Shown: piece by piece, positions 1 to 10,013 of the stretch | How the letters are laid out: each line of letters starts with the position of its first letter | Numbering within the stretch: position 1 is the first letter of the stretch | From: Cannabis sativa | Taxonomy: Eukaryota; Streptophyta; Magnoliopsida; Rosales; Cannabaceae | NCBI RefSeq assembly: GCF_029168945.1 | Contig: NC_083603.1 | Location: forward strand, 37,235,396 to 37,299,395 | DNA: 64,000 nt | Direction of reading: 5' to 3' | Notes under the pieces: generated by a model | What the model saw: only the letters and a program-made list of their open reading frames with translations | The model's database searches: none | Told to the model about the DNA's origin: nothing | Translations under genes and position numbers: made by a program

Positions 1-276
1 GGTCCCAAGAAGAAAGGGGGTAAACCTCAAAATTCTGGCAATGGTAATGGGACGGTCAAACCTGAGGCAAATGTTGCCTCTACTTCAAAACCCAAATCTA
101 AGAAGAAGTGGAGAAACACCAAGAAGCGTGCCAAAGCCATGAAAAACAAAAAGGCTGCTGCTTCTGGTGATGCACTAAAAGGAAAGTGTTTCTACTGCAA
201 TGAAAAATGTCATTGGAAACCCCAATGTCCTAAACTTCTTGCAAAGAAACAAGGTATTTGTTTCTATAAACTTTAA
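1..276 (+). pseudogene. Copia gag C-terminus with CCHC zinc knuckle (partial)
   Basis: Frame 1 is open from the first base to a TAA at 274-276, giving 91 codons of the nucleocapsid end of a Copia gag. A lysine-rich stretch (KSKKKWRNTKKR) is followed by a zinc knuckle with the spacing C-x2-C-x4-H-x4-C (CFYCNEKCHWKPQC), which in this family binds genomic RNA in the particle. The residue before the histidine is Cys instead of the usual Gly, while the four metal ligands are kept. The same frame ends at the same place in element C (57264), so the stop after FYKL is a family feature. The N-terminal part lies outside the window. Confidence 0.85.
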
Positions 277-2078
277 GAGTTTTAGTGAATTATTATGCAA
301 TTGGATTATTGATTCTGGACTAACTTTGTTTATTTGTGTCTTCTTCTTATAGGCCAAGCTACTTGAACTCAGATGCTATTTTAGTGAGTTGGATCGGAAA
401 GCATTACAAAAGGGTGAAGATCGTCCAAGATGAAGATGAAGCTCATTTATCTAATTTTGAATTAATTGTTTTAGTTTAAAGACAATTTGGATTTCAAATT
501 TTAGTTTGGGATTTTTATCCCTGTTTTCTCATAATGTTGCAATATTTTATTAATATTAATAATATCTTATTTTCTATTTCAAATACAATGCAATTTATGA
601 GACTGAGCTTCATTTACTTTATCTTAAACAACAATTACCACATTATATTCACATTTTTGTATGTGTAAATGTTTTTATTATTTATACAAATTCTATAATT
701 TTACAGCTCTTCATAGAGTTATATTAATTAAACACTAGAAATTATTTCTATGTTTATTAATAATTGTCAATTCTAATACAATTATTGAGAATTTGTTTAA
801 TAAAAGGATCTTTTGATCTGATAGGGGTGGAGAAAAGTTAAGAAAACTATGCAGTTCAACGATCTTTTATATCTAATGAACTATGGATTGTATTCAACTC
901 CACGTAATCTCTATAACACTTAGAGAATCATGATCTTTATAACCTTTAGGGGTGGATCATAATCTCTATATACTTAGGGGTGGAATTTATCCACAATTCC
1001 CTATGTAACACATATTTTCTTTAAACATGGAAGTAATCTAATGCATTAGCTATTATAAGTATAAATCCTTGATCTTGATTGTATGTTCCAATTTAGTTTT
1101 ATTGTTGATGTAGTAGTAAAAAATGATACCTATAAAAGTTCTTTGATAATGTATCACACTACCTTAATTGAGAGGGAGAATTTTAAAATTCTTTACCCAT
1201 CTTCATTTGGTTGACACTTGTGATAGGAACTTAAGAACACTATTGAAAAGCAAATCTAACCATTCATGTGGATAGATATAACTTATCAGAATTATGAAAA
1301 ATAAGATAAAAGAATTCTAATTCAGTCTATTCGAATGACTTGAGGAAAGATTTCTTAATCCTCATAATATTTTATGGTATCTTAATTTTGATTAATTAAT
1401 CTCTGGCAAGTATTTTTTCACTTCAAATACTAGTCTGCTATGTTGATGATTTAGTCTTAAAAGAATCTTATAGTTTCTGACTGATACAATAAGTCACAAC
1501 TAGATAACTCTCCAAACAATAAAGAGGTTAAAAGTTTTATTTAACCAGACATCTGCTATTGAGTGGGAGCTATCTGAGATGTAATCAAATAAGGAACGTT
1601 AGAAGATATTCAAGAAAGATTTATGAAAGTGATCTATATGTTAGATATTAAGGAACTGTATATCAGTTATCCTTATATCTACCGCAACTCATTCAAATTT
1701 TGAGATGGTGGTTACTCTGGGGGTGGAGGAGTTATTCTATAATAATTCAAGCTCTACCATAGAAGATTTATAACTTTGTAAATTCGAAATTACCAGAAAG
1801 TTATTTTACTGTAGAAAAGTATACACTGTATTATCTCAATTTCATATTTTAAAATATGAGAGATATGTCTTCTGTTTATTCAGATGTACTTTAAAACAGT
1901 AAGGATTTAAGTATCCCTTGATGAGTAATGCATATAGCAAAGGATGTTTCATAAATGTATTTATGAACTATTTTCCAAAAGTTTGGGTGGATTCAAGTAT
2001 ACTACATTTGATCTGAAGATCAAGACAACAGATTAATTAATTTGCACAGTTTGTTTTATGTTAGTGCATGTGGGAGTT
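277..2078 (+). pseudogene. Collapsed Copia pol remnant of element A
   Basis: No long ORF exists here, but short Copia pol signatures occur in the right order. A protease-like WIIDSG lies at 302-319, an integrase-like SDRGGE at 817-834, an RT active-site YVDD at 1439-1450, and a glycine-rich stretch like the end of Copia RNase H near 1715-1732. Between them the frame is lost through many stops and indels, and the region is about half the length of a normal Copia pol. Element C has the same remnant with the same shortening (57265-57938 and 61304-62013). It is non-coding today. Confidence 0.7.
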
Positions 2079-3921
2079 TGTTGGGTTTTGTGCCTTAAAT
2101 GAAACCCTTTACAGTCTGATTAGTTATCAATATAAGAAATTTGAAGTGATTCATGTTTGAATGAATTTTACATGCTTATGGTTTAATATGTTTATTATAT
2201 TTACACACAAAATCTGTTAAGTCTAGATCATATGTTTATTCACAATCACAGTTTTGTCAACACAGTGGAATGTGATTGTGATTATATGATTCAAAAGACT
2301 AAGTCCCTATTTCATCAGTGTTTTGGATTTACACTGATGTGATAATCAGCGATGATGTGTACTTACACTTGGAGTAAGTGTTATGTTCTTTCCAAGACAT
2401 TGGTAAAGAATACTAGTTTCGAATGTATGGAGTATACATTGGACTGGACCGATATTGAACTTAGTTAAGATATTATAAACTTACCGTTATATCTTTCCAA
2501 GTCAATATCAGTAGTTGATCTTAAGATTAAAAGAATCTAAATCCTGATATGCTTAGGCTCAACTCAGGAGTACTATTCATGTTCTTTGATTTATTAGTTA
2601 AGCCAACTTTTGGGTTAGGGTGATACGTATATTTTGGGAACATGATAGTATGATTGAGTGGGAGTGCTGAACATAAATATGGAATCTATAGCTTCTACTG
2701 GTGTATAGAAGTCAAGTGATGATTCCCTTCGAGCTCTGCTAAATAGAAGTAAATGGATTAGCTCTTGTTTAAGTGACTAATTCTTAGATCACTTAACATC
2801 ATTTACAGGTAGCTAAGTGTTTTAAGGGGCAAAATACGATGAGGGGTGAAAACGGTAAAATTATCCCATCTCGATGTAAATCATCTATATAGAGGATCTT
2901 TGATCACAATAAGATTATAACAATGGTTAAATGAGATAGCATATCTATATCGTGGAACATATAATATGCTCTATATAAGTCTGAGAGTGCTATTCTAAGT
3001 TCTAAGAGTGGATTCAACGAGGAATTAATAAGTAGGGACTTACTTAGTAAATTCGGTTCACTTATTGGAAGCTCAGCATATAGATCCACGGTCCCCATTC
3101 TAGTTGAGACTATACTGCTTGTAAGACTCAATACTTGATTTGTTATTAATCAATTATAATGCTAAAGTTAGACTATGTCTAATTTGTGAATTTTCACTAA
3201 GCAAGGGTGAAATTGTAAAGAAAAGAGATTCTAGGTTTATTTATTAATTAAGAGACTCTATATGTCTAGTTAATAATTAAATTAAATGACACTATTATTT
3301 AAAAGGTTAGAATTGGAAAACTGGCGTTTTTGAGAAAATAAAAATAAAAATTGTGAAAACTGTAAAAACCAAGTGAGGCCTAATAAACACCTTGGCCGAC
3401 CACTTAAGCAGGTTTTTCAAATTGATATTTTCATTATTTTAATGCCAAATAATTACTAACCCAAACCTAGTAGTTGCCTATAAATAGAAAGTGATGGCTT
3501 AGTCAAATAACAAGTTTTTCACGCTTTTTGTCAGAAAATAAGAAATTGTTTTTTTTTTTTGAAAAACTGAGCCTTCCACTTCTCTCTCTATAGCCGACCT
3601 TATACCTCTATCTTTTCCTCTTCATAATTTCAAACCTTAGTGTCCACACACAGCAAGTGGTACCTCAATCATTGATTGGAAGACTGTGAAGGATCACACA
3701 CAAAGAGAAAGACATTCGGGCTCAGATCTTGATAATACTCTGCGACAGAAAGGATACAAGGGTTAGAGATCTGAGTGGAAGGAGACATTATTCTGCTGCA
3801 TCAATGTAAGCTTTTCTTAACTTTATATGTGTTTATTTATCGTTTTAGAAAGTTCATATTTAGGGTGTTAAACAACATACTTGTGAGTAGATCTAAGATC
3901 CTGCTAAAATAAATGCCAACA
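2079..3921 (+). repeat. 3' LTR of Copia element A
   Basis: The LTR starts TGTTGGGTTTTGTGCC and ends CCAACA, giving the TG...CA termini and inverted ends of an LTR. It is 1,843 bp and matches the two LTRs of element C (1,904 and 1,885 bp) over its whole length. A purine-rich tract (GTGGGAGTT, 2070-2078) just upstream acts as the polypurine tract and marks it as the 3' LTR. Confidence 0.92.
3479..3487 (+). promoter_or_regulatory. TATA box of Copia A LTR
   Basis: TATAAATAG occurs once in a suitable place in the LTR and is conserved at the same position in both LTRs of element C (43805-43813 and 63455-63463). It is the likely core promoter of this family; transcription would begin about 30 bases downstream. 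Confidence 0.65.
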
Positions 3922-4907
3922 CATTCAGGGGTGGATATGAGTTTTTTCGTTGTACTCTTAAGACGATTATTCTAGATTTTACCTTATGCAAAAGAAATTT
4001 GAAATGTTTGAAAAATTTCATAAATTTCTAGCAATGGTGAAAAACCATTAAGGTAAGTGGTTAAAGATCTTGCGAACTGATAGGGGTTGAGAAATAGTTA
4101 GTAGATATGCAGTTCAAAGATCATAAAATTGATTTTTGAATTATATCCAAACTTACCTCCCCAGAAATTCGATTTGCATATTGATGATTAGTTACTACCA
4201 GAATGATGAAATGGTTGTGTACTTAGTGTAAACCATTACTAGATTCATAGATGACCTAATCGAAATCTTAAGAAAAGCTAGAACTGTTAACCTGGTTTGC
4301 ATGTCTGTTAGCTATTCTAAATGATTAGGGGTGGACCATCCCATAGTCATTAGATAAGAAAGTTGTTGTTTAAACAAATACTACTTTTCTAAGAAAATTA
4401 CTAAGTTTGGAAATAAAGTAGCAAATAAAGGAGATATTTTTTCTTGATTCCAAAAGAGTTTTATCATCTTATTCTACATCAGATTATTTCACTACCTCTG
4501 TTGTCTTGACACAACCGAAGAGGTCAATACCATTTAGTTTTCTTAGACATAATTCACGGTACCTTGTCGTAGTGGAAGGGTTTCTAGGAACTCACCTTCT
4601 TATGACTTGGAAGACACTAGTGATTAAAATCCATTGTGAGTTTAAACAAGTAATGGATTGTCAAAATAAGAAACTAAGAAGAAAAGCCAAGAGAACTATT
4701 GTTTAATCCATTCACATGGAGTAACCTAAAGTTTTCTATTACAAGGACATAAAAGGAAATTTTCGTTGATAAGTCTATTCAATGGACTTAACAAAACTTC
4801 CTGTTCCTAGTATTATAGGTTTGAGTTTATCTAAACCTATGGCTTATGGTATACCTGGTAATTACTTACTCTAATTCAAGTGACTTACTTTAGTAAGATG
4901 CTGAAGC

Positions 4908-5006
4908 ATTTTCTTTTCTAATGGCAATCTATAGAAGCTTCTCGACTTCTAGACATAGATTTTATTTTCTTTTCTAATGGCAATCTATAGAAGCTTCTCG
5001 ACTTCT
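4908..5006 (+). repeat. Tandem duplication inside element B
   Basis: A 43-bp segment containing GGCAATCTATAGAAGCTTCT occurs at 4908-4950 and again at 4974-5006 plus a few upstream bases, with a period of 66 bp. The copies are almost identical while the surrounding element is decayed, so the duplication is recent relative to the element. It has no counterpart in A or C. Confidence 0.75.
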
Positions 5007-5723
5007 CAACTATTCCAGAAAAGATAAAGCGAAGAAAGAATTCCTTAAATCAATAGTGACAGGTCTCAGATATGCTTTAGTATGCCATAGACCAGACACC
5101 TGCTGTTGAGTGGGAGTAACGAGTAGGTATCAGATTAATCCAGGAAAGGAACATTGGAAGACAATCAAGTAAATCTTAAGATTAAGAAGAGGAACTATAT
5201 GTTAGTCGATAAGGGTGTGTTTAAAACTCTTAGACTACACCACATCAAATTTTGAGACTTGCCTTTGTGCTAGATAGTCTATTGATAAGATGGTGACTAC
5301 TCCGGGGGTGGACTAGTGATTTTGGAGAAGTGTAAAAACCTATCTGAAGTCTCTAAGTCTACCAGAGAGAGACTGAATGTTAAAGTTGCAGGAAAGGTAC
5401 TTATTAAGTCTAAGGAAAGTTCTATACATTTTTGGCACCGTTCCAACATTTCTTAACTACTAGTGTTACTTCCTGATTAACCAAAAGTAGTTGCCCAAAG
5501 TATAGAATCCAGTATCCCAAGAGAGTAGACATATAGAGAGGAATTTCACAATATCAAGGATTTTGTGATTAAGGAAGAGTAATGGTGGAGAAAAGGTTGT
5601 GTTTAATTCAACCTGTCAGATCCTATTACGAGGAGTATACTACTACTACACTTGATTTTTATATCAAGGTGTTGAGATTATTTGAAATGCACCTTTTGTT
5701 TTATATTAGTGCAAGTGGGAGTT

Positions 5724-7187
5724 TGTTGGGTTTTGTGCCCTAAATAAAACCCATTTCAATATAATCAGATTTACTTACTAATAAAGATCAGAAATAACAT
5801 TTTATGTTGCATGGTTCACATGATTTATTTCATGATTATATATATAATGTATAAATTCTATTTATGTCCAGAACATATGAATTTGTTAATCATTATAGTG
5901 TTGTCAACATAGTGGAATATAATCTTGATTATATGTTCGAAAGTTTATTCCCTAATTTTGCAGTTCACTGGATTTAGACTAGCATGATAATCAGCAATAG
6001 GTATTCTTACACCTTGGATAAGTATTATGTCCTTTTAAGGGCATTGGCAAAGTTTACCAGTATCCGATGTATGGAGTATACATCCGAAGGGACCGATATT
6101 GAACTTTGATTAGATATGTTAAAATTTACCGTAATATCTATTCAATTCAATATCCCTGTTGATCCTAGATCAAATGATCTTAATCCTGATATGATTAGGT
6201 TCGATCTCAAGAGTATTATACATGTTCTTTGATTTGTTAGTTAAGCCTACTTTTGGGTCAGGGTGATACGTACATTTTGGGAACATGATAGTATAATTGA
6301 GTGGGAGCGCTAACATAAATATGGAATCTATAACTTCTATAAGAATTTAGAAGTGAAACGGTGATATCTTTCGAGCTTGGCTAAACAGAGATAAATGGCT
6401 GAGATCTCATTTCACTTCGCTAAAATATCATTGATACGGAGCTAAGTGTTTTAAGGATAAAATACATTGAAGGTGTAACGGTAATTTAGTCCCTATTCAA
6501 TATAGATCATCTATTAGAGGGTCATTGATCAAATTAGGATTATAATAATGGATAATTAATAGCGTATCTATATCGTGAAACATATAGAGCGTTTTGTATG
6601 ACTGAGAGTGCAATTCCAAGATCTAAGTGTGAATTCAATAAGGAATTAATAAGTTAAGGAATTTACTTGGTAAATTCGTTTCGACTTATTGGAAGCTCGG
6701 TTATATAGACCCATGTTCCCCATACTAGTTGAGACCGTACTACTTGTAAAACACAGTTAATTGATTTTAATTAATCAATTATAATTCTAAAGTTAGACTA
6801 TGTCTAGTTTATGAATTTTCACTAAGTAAGGGCAAAATTGTGAAGATAAGAGATTCTAGGTTTTATTTGTTAATTAAGAGACCTTAGATGTCTAATTAAT
6901 AAATATATTAAATGACAATATTATTTAATAATTAATTTTTAGTTATTAAATAATTAGAATTGGCATTTAAATGGTTGAGATCCAGGTTTAGATCTTGGTG
7001 ATGCTCTGCTACAGAAAGGAATCAAGGGCTAGAGATCTGAACAGAAGGAGTCATTATATTCCGCTACACCCAATGTAAGGTTTTCTTAAACTCTTATGTG
7101 TTTATTTCATTATTTTAGAATTCATATTAGGATGTTAATGAAACATACATGGTAGTAAATCTAGATCCTGGTAAAATATTTCCGACA
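5724..7187 (+). repeat. LTR of Copia element B (internally deleted)
   Basis: It begins TGTTGGGTTTTGTGCCC and ends TCCGACA, and is about 1,464 bp compared with about 1,850 bp for A and C. The missing part lies near 6968, where the sequence jumps from the region upstream of the TATA box to the late part of the LTR (GATCTTGGTGATGCTCTGC). The promoter is therefore gone and this LTR is probably silent. Its termini are slightly mutated. Confidence 0.85.
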
Positions 7188-7985
7188 AAATACTATTAGG
7201 TTTTTCCATTGCTCGTAATCTTCCTGTTTAAGTAGTTAGTTATCTACAAAACTTTTTGATTTTCGAGCAGTTGTCAATTCTGCCTCGCTATGGCCGTTAT
7301 AATCTACCTTAAGCAAACTTAAATATACTTTTAATCATTTTTTCACTTTGTATATTTTTGATTTCTTGTATGAAAAGTTAGATTATCTATCTATTTACTA
7401 GGTTTAAGTACTTTATCAAGACATCTCGACGTCTCGTTTAGTACTTTGCGGGCTCGCACAAGCCATTAATATTCAGCTTTATACGCGAGTTATGAGTTAT
7501 ATCTCATTTATAACTTTTGATTTTCCTTTCCTAACAGATAGGACAGAAATTGATTTTTGGGAAACTAATTTTATATTCAATTTTTTTCGGTAATTATATT
7601 TTATATCACCAATATGTTAGGGGGAACTACTATAATTAAAAAAATAATAATTTATATATGACACTCTTACACCAATAAATTAAATACTCATTAATGACTC
7701 ACAGAAGGGTCTAGAGATCTAAAATATTAGGCATCAAAAAAGTAACATTAATTATATTATGTAGACAATATTAAATAATTAAATAAATTTTCTTGGAATG
7801 ATAATGAAAATTTAAAATTGTTCTATATTAATTGACAAATATTTTCTTCTTATATTTTCATCTCTTTTTACTCAATGTAATCATTATAAATTACTAAAAC
7901 CTAATCCTACCATCTACATTGTATAAGTTTTACTTACATATCAATTTCATTACATCGTTTTCTTGTCAACAACAAAAAATTAGAG
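7188..7985. other. AT-rich host-like DNA without a gene
   Basis: This stretch follows the LTR of B and matches none of the elements in the window. It is AT-rich with many short homopolymer runs. I see no open frame of useful length and no RNA gene. A pyrimidine-rich segment near 7850-7870 could belong to the upstream region of the ORF at 7986. Confidence 0.5.
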
Positions 7986-8357
7986 TTGAAGATGAAGCAT
8001 AACATCATGCGTGACAAAGTGAGGGTAAGTATTGTTAATCATTTTTCTCCTTCAAAACTGAAAACACAATTCTTGAATGGAGAATTACATGCTTTCTGTG
8101 AAGATATCAATGGTCGACTCATTCAAACTCAATATGAAAGACAGACGTTAAGAATGAGCTTTGTAGACCATAACACTCGACCCTACAAGGAAACATCACG
8201 GTATCTTGCTGACTTGTTACAAGTTCAAGGTGATTTATGCAAAACATTTATCAAATATTCGGAGGAGGAAGACTTAATGTCGAGGAAAAAATTATTCCAT
8301 GTAGATAGTGAAATCAATTATCATGAGACGTTACTTTTCGTTCACATGAACAGGTAG
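7986..8357 (+). CDS. Unidentified small protein, 123 aa
   Basis: The frame starts ATGAAG (second in-frame ATG at 7992) and runs 123 codons to TAG. I do not recognise the protein. It is hydrophilic with no signal peptide or membrane segment. Its composition (even spread of charged residues, phrases such as RYLADLLQVQGDLCKTF that would form a helix) is more gene-like than the shadow ORFs nearby. A plausible splice donor, GGGTAAGT, lies at 8024-8030, so the true exon could end there and the open frame could be fortuitous. It sits in host DNA between B and G1, on the same strand as the ORF at 23308. It could be an exon of a larger gene, a pseudogene fragment or a random ORF. Confidence 0.35.
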   Translation: MKMKHNIMRDKVRVSIVNHFSPSKLKTQFLNGELHAFCEDINGRLIQTQYERQTLRMSFVDHNTRPYKETSRYLADLLQVQGDLCKTFIKYSEEEDLMSRKKLFHVDSEINYHETLLFVHMNR

Positions 8358-8709
8358 TTGGTTATAAAGCTTTCATCTAAATGTTTATGGTACAACATTG
8401 TATGTCTTTGTTAATGTTTTTTTGAAAGTCGGCTACTTTGTCTTAAAAACATTTGTCTAAAAAGCTTGTGCGTGATATTGTATTTATTTAACATATAAAT
8501 CTTATTAAATGATCCTTGAGCTTGTAACTTCTTCCAATATTATGTTCTTCCAACTTAAATTCACTTATGAATTGGCCCAAATTACAAAGTATTGGGAATA
8601 TATATTACGATAATTAAATCATTACTAAAGAAACAACTAACATTAAATTTATATATAACCCTAAAATCATTACGAAAAAAACCGCCTCTCTTTTTATCTG
8701 TGTATCCTC
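8358..8709. other. AT-rich spacer upstream of the G1 insertion
   Basis: AT-rich DNA between the ORF at 7986 and G1, without an ORF. Its last 60 bases become pyrimidine-rich (CCTCTCTTTTT, TATCCTCTTTCC), and this composition continues on the far side of G1 at 23275. It was therefore probably the promoter and 5' UTR of the ORF at 23308 before the insertion. Confidence 0.55.
8650..8657 (+). promoter_or_regulatory. Candidate TATA box stranded by the G1 insertion
   Basis: TATATATA precedes a C/T-rich tract. If G1 and one copy of its TSD are removed, this box lies about 90-95 bases upstream of the ATG at 23308, a normal promoter-to-start distance for a plant gene. The 14.6-kb element now separates them. 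Position and composition are the only support. Confidence 0.4.
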
Positions 8710-8714
8710 TTTCC
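8710..8714. repeat. Target-site duplication of G1 (TTTCC)
   Basis: TTTCC immediately precedes the TG that opens the left end of G1 and is repeated exactly at 23270-23274 after the right end. An exact 5-bp duplication shows that both outer ends of G1 come from one insertion event. Confidence 0.93.
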
Positions 8715-9139
8715 TGTAACACCCTAACTATCTTAGGCGTATTACGTGATTTTTAAACGTACTGTGCAGCTCGTTACTAATCAACGAGGTTTATGGAAAA
8801 ACGTGATTAATTAAAATTTTGCTTTTTAATTAAACTTATAAGCCACATTATAAAAGTCTCGGGATCCCGATTTATAAAATCATTTACAAACGTTTTAACT
8901 GTTTAACTTTTACATCAAAAAGAAAGTCGTCTAACGACAGTTACAAAAATCTCAGCCGTGCTGTCCCGAGGATCGTACGCTCCAGGCCTAACCGCCCCGA
9001 CATGTACAACCTCATAAGCTCGCTCACGGTCCATCAGCTACAGCCTTGCCTTTACCTACACATGAACATAAACTGTGAGTCGACAGACTCAGCAAGAAAA
9101 GCATAATAATATCATACATAACTAACTGCCGTGTCCAAC

Positions 9140-9420
9140 ACGATACTGAGTCCCGCTACTGCCATGTCCAACATGGTACTGAGCTACTACTGCCATGTCC
9201 AACATGGTACTGAGTATTGAACGTTCAGAGGACGGTACTATTGACAAGTATCCTCCTGATCGGTCGAACCGGTCATACTCCGGTTGCTGGTCATACTCCA
9301 GCCTGTACCGACGGGATAGGTCAATAGCACTGAACCACCTACCAAATGTCAGCCTGATCGGTCGAACCGGTCATACTCCGGCTGCTGGTCATACTCCAGC
9401 TTGTACCGACGTGACAGGGT
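9140..9420. repeat. Minisatellite array in the Tekay LTR
   Basis: Two kinds of unit lie side by side. One is a row of short dyads (CCATGTCCAACATGG and relatives) spaced about 33 bp apart. The other is a unit with a 98-bp period starting CCTGATCGGTCGAACCGG at 9255 and 9353. The same array recurs in every Tekay LTR of this family here, with different numbers of the longer unit: two in G1, three in G3 (44364-44600), four in G4 (58447-58757). Confidence 0.8.
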
Positions 9421-9745
9421 TGGATGGTTCGAAGCCTAAATACATAACTAATGTAATCTAGCAGGCTTCCTACATGCATGCTAAACATGTAATCTACATA
9501 TGCATACTGTTATACTAATCTTACCTGGATTCCGATTTCAGGTGTGCCGGTCAACCTGACTGGAACTGAAGCTGAACGGCGGACATCGGCTCCTAAACCA
9601 TAAAAATCACAACGCTATAAGTGACACGCTAAATCACTTCCCGGGGACTAAAACTTGGAACTAAAAGTTTCCCTATCGATAAAAAGCATGGCAATACCCC
9701 TAAAAACCCAAAAACGAGGAAAACTAGGGTTCTGAAAAATCCCCC

Positions 9746-9837
9746 AACCGGTAGACCGGTTGCCCAACCGGAATTCCGGTTCTGGAAAATTCAGGACCCC
9801 CATCCGGAATTCCGGATGCACAACCGGAATTCCGGTT
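9746..9837. repeat. Four CCGG palindromes in the G1 LTR
   Basis: Four 16-bp dyads lie within 92 bases: AACCGGTAGACCGGTT (9746), AACCGGAATTCCGGTT (9766 and 9822) and ATCCGGAATTCCGGAT (9802). The last three are perfect palindromes. The array is kept in G3 (about 51199-51290) and, mutated, in the other G1 LTR and in G4; a related pair occurs in the LTRs of G2 near 11040-11090. Function unknown: a protein-binding array or an RNA hairpin series would both fit. Confidence 0.7.
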
Positions 9838-10008
9838 CCTCGCAGGCAGCAACCATAAAAATTCATAACTCGACCAATTCAACCCCAATTGGTCCCAAAC
9901 TCTCCAGACCTATTCTATATGTCCCAAATAACATATCCAAGGCATCAAACCTACCCAGAAACCACAGATACAAAATTTGTTATTGGAGCTCAAGCTTTGA
10001 GTTCCAAA

Positions 10009-10013
10009 CTCAA
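10009..10013. repeat. Target-site duplication of G2 (CTCAA)
   Basis: CTCAA at 10009-10013 is repeated exactly at 18137-18141 on the other side of G2. The uninterrupted counterpart (CTCAAGCTTGAGC) is visible in the other G1 LTR near 22330, which confirms the empty site. Confidence 0.94.

Larger units (their letters stand above)
1..3921 (+). mobile_element. Copia-type LTR retrotransposon A, 3' part
   Basis: The window opens inside this element. In order it shows the last codons of gag, about 1.8 kb of decayed pol, a purine-rich tract just before 2079, and a complete 3' LTR ending in CA at 3921. The 5' LTR, leader and most of gag lie outside the window. The gag end, pol remnant and LTR all align with element C (42350-63898), so both belong to one family. 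It appears to have inserted into the older relative B, which continues at 3922. TSDs cannot be checked because the left end is missing. Confidence 0.88.
3922..7187 (+). mobile_element. Degraded Copia element B, 3' part
   Basis: From 3922 the sequence resembles the pol remnant of A (for example the GGGGTGGA segments at 3928, 4328 and 5305 and the stretch ending GCAAGTGGGAGTT before 5724), but it is more diverged. An LTR follows at 5724-7187. No coding frame survives. B is best read as an older family member cut by the insertion of A, which would explain why its left part is absent here. What lay between 3922 and the lost 5' end cannot be seen. Confidence 0.72.
8715..10013 (-). repeat. 3' LTR of G1, distal segment
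   Basis: This is the outer part of the G1 3' LTR, beginning TGTAACACCC (minus-strand LTR end) and interrupted after 10013 by G2. It continues at 18137; together the pieces make 2,236 bp against 2,227 bp for the other LTR. It contains a minisatellite (9140-9420) and a row of CCGG palindromes (9746-9837). Confidence 0.92.

Noticed and set aside
824..5312. Repeated GGGGTGGA octamers in A and B, first considered as a regulatory array
   Set aside because: At least two fall in decayed integrase (SDRGGE) and RNase H glycine-rich codons, so pol ancestry explains them better than a regulatory function.
9195..9461. 88-codon frame in the LTR minisatellite (similar frames at 44319-44600 and 51620-51868)
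   Set aside because: Peptide repeats mirror the DNA minisatellite; no evidence for translation.
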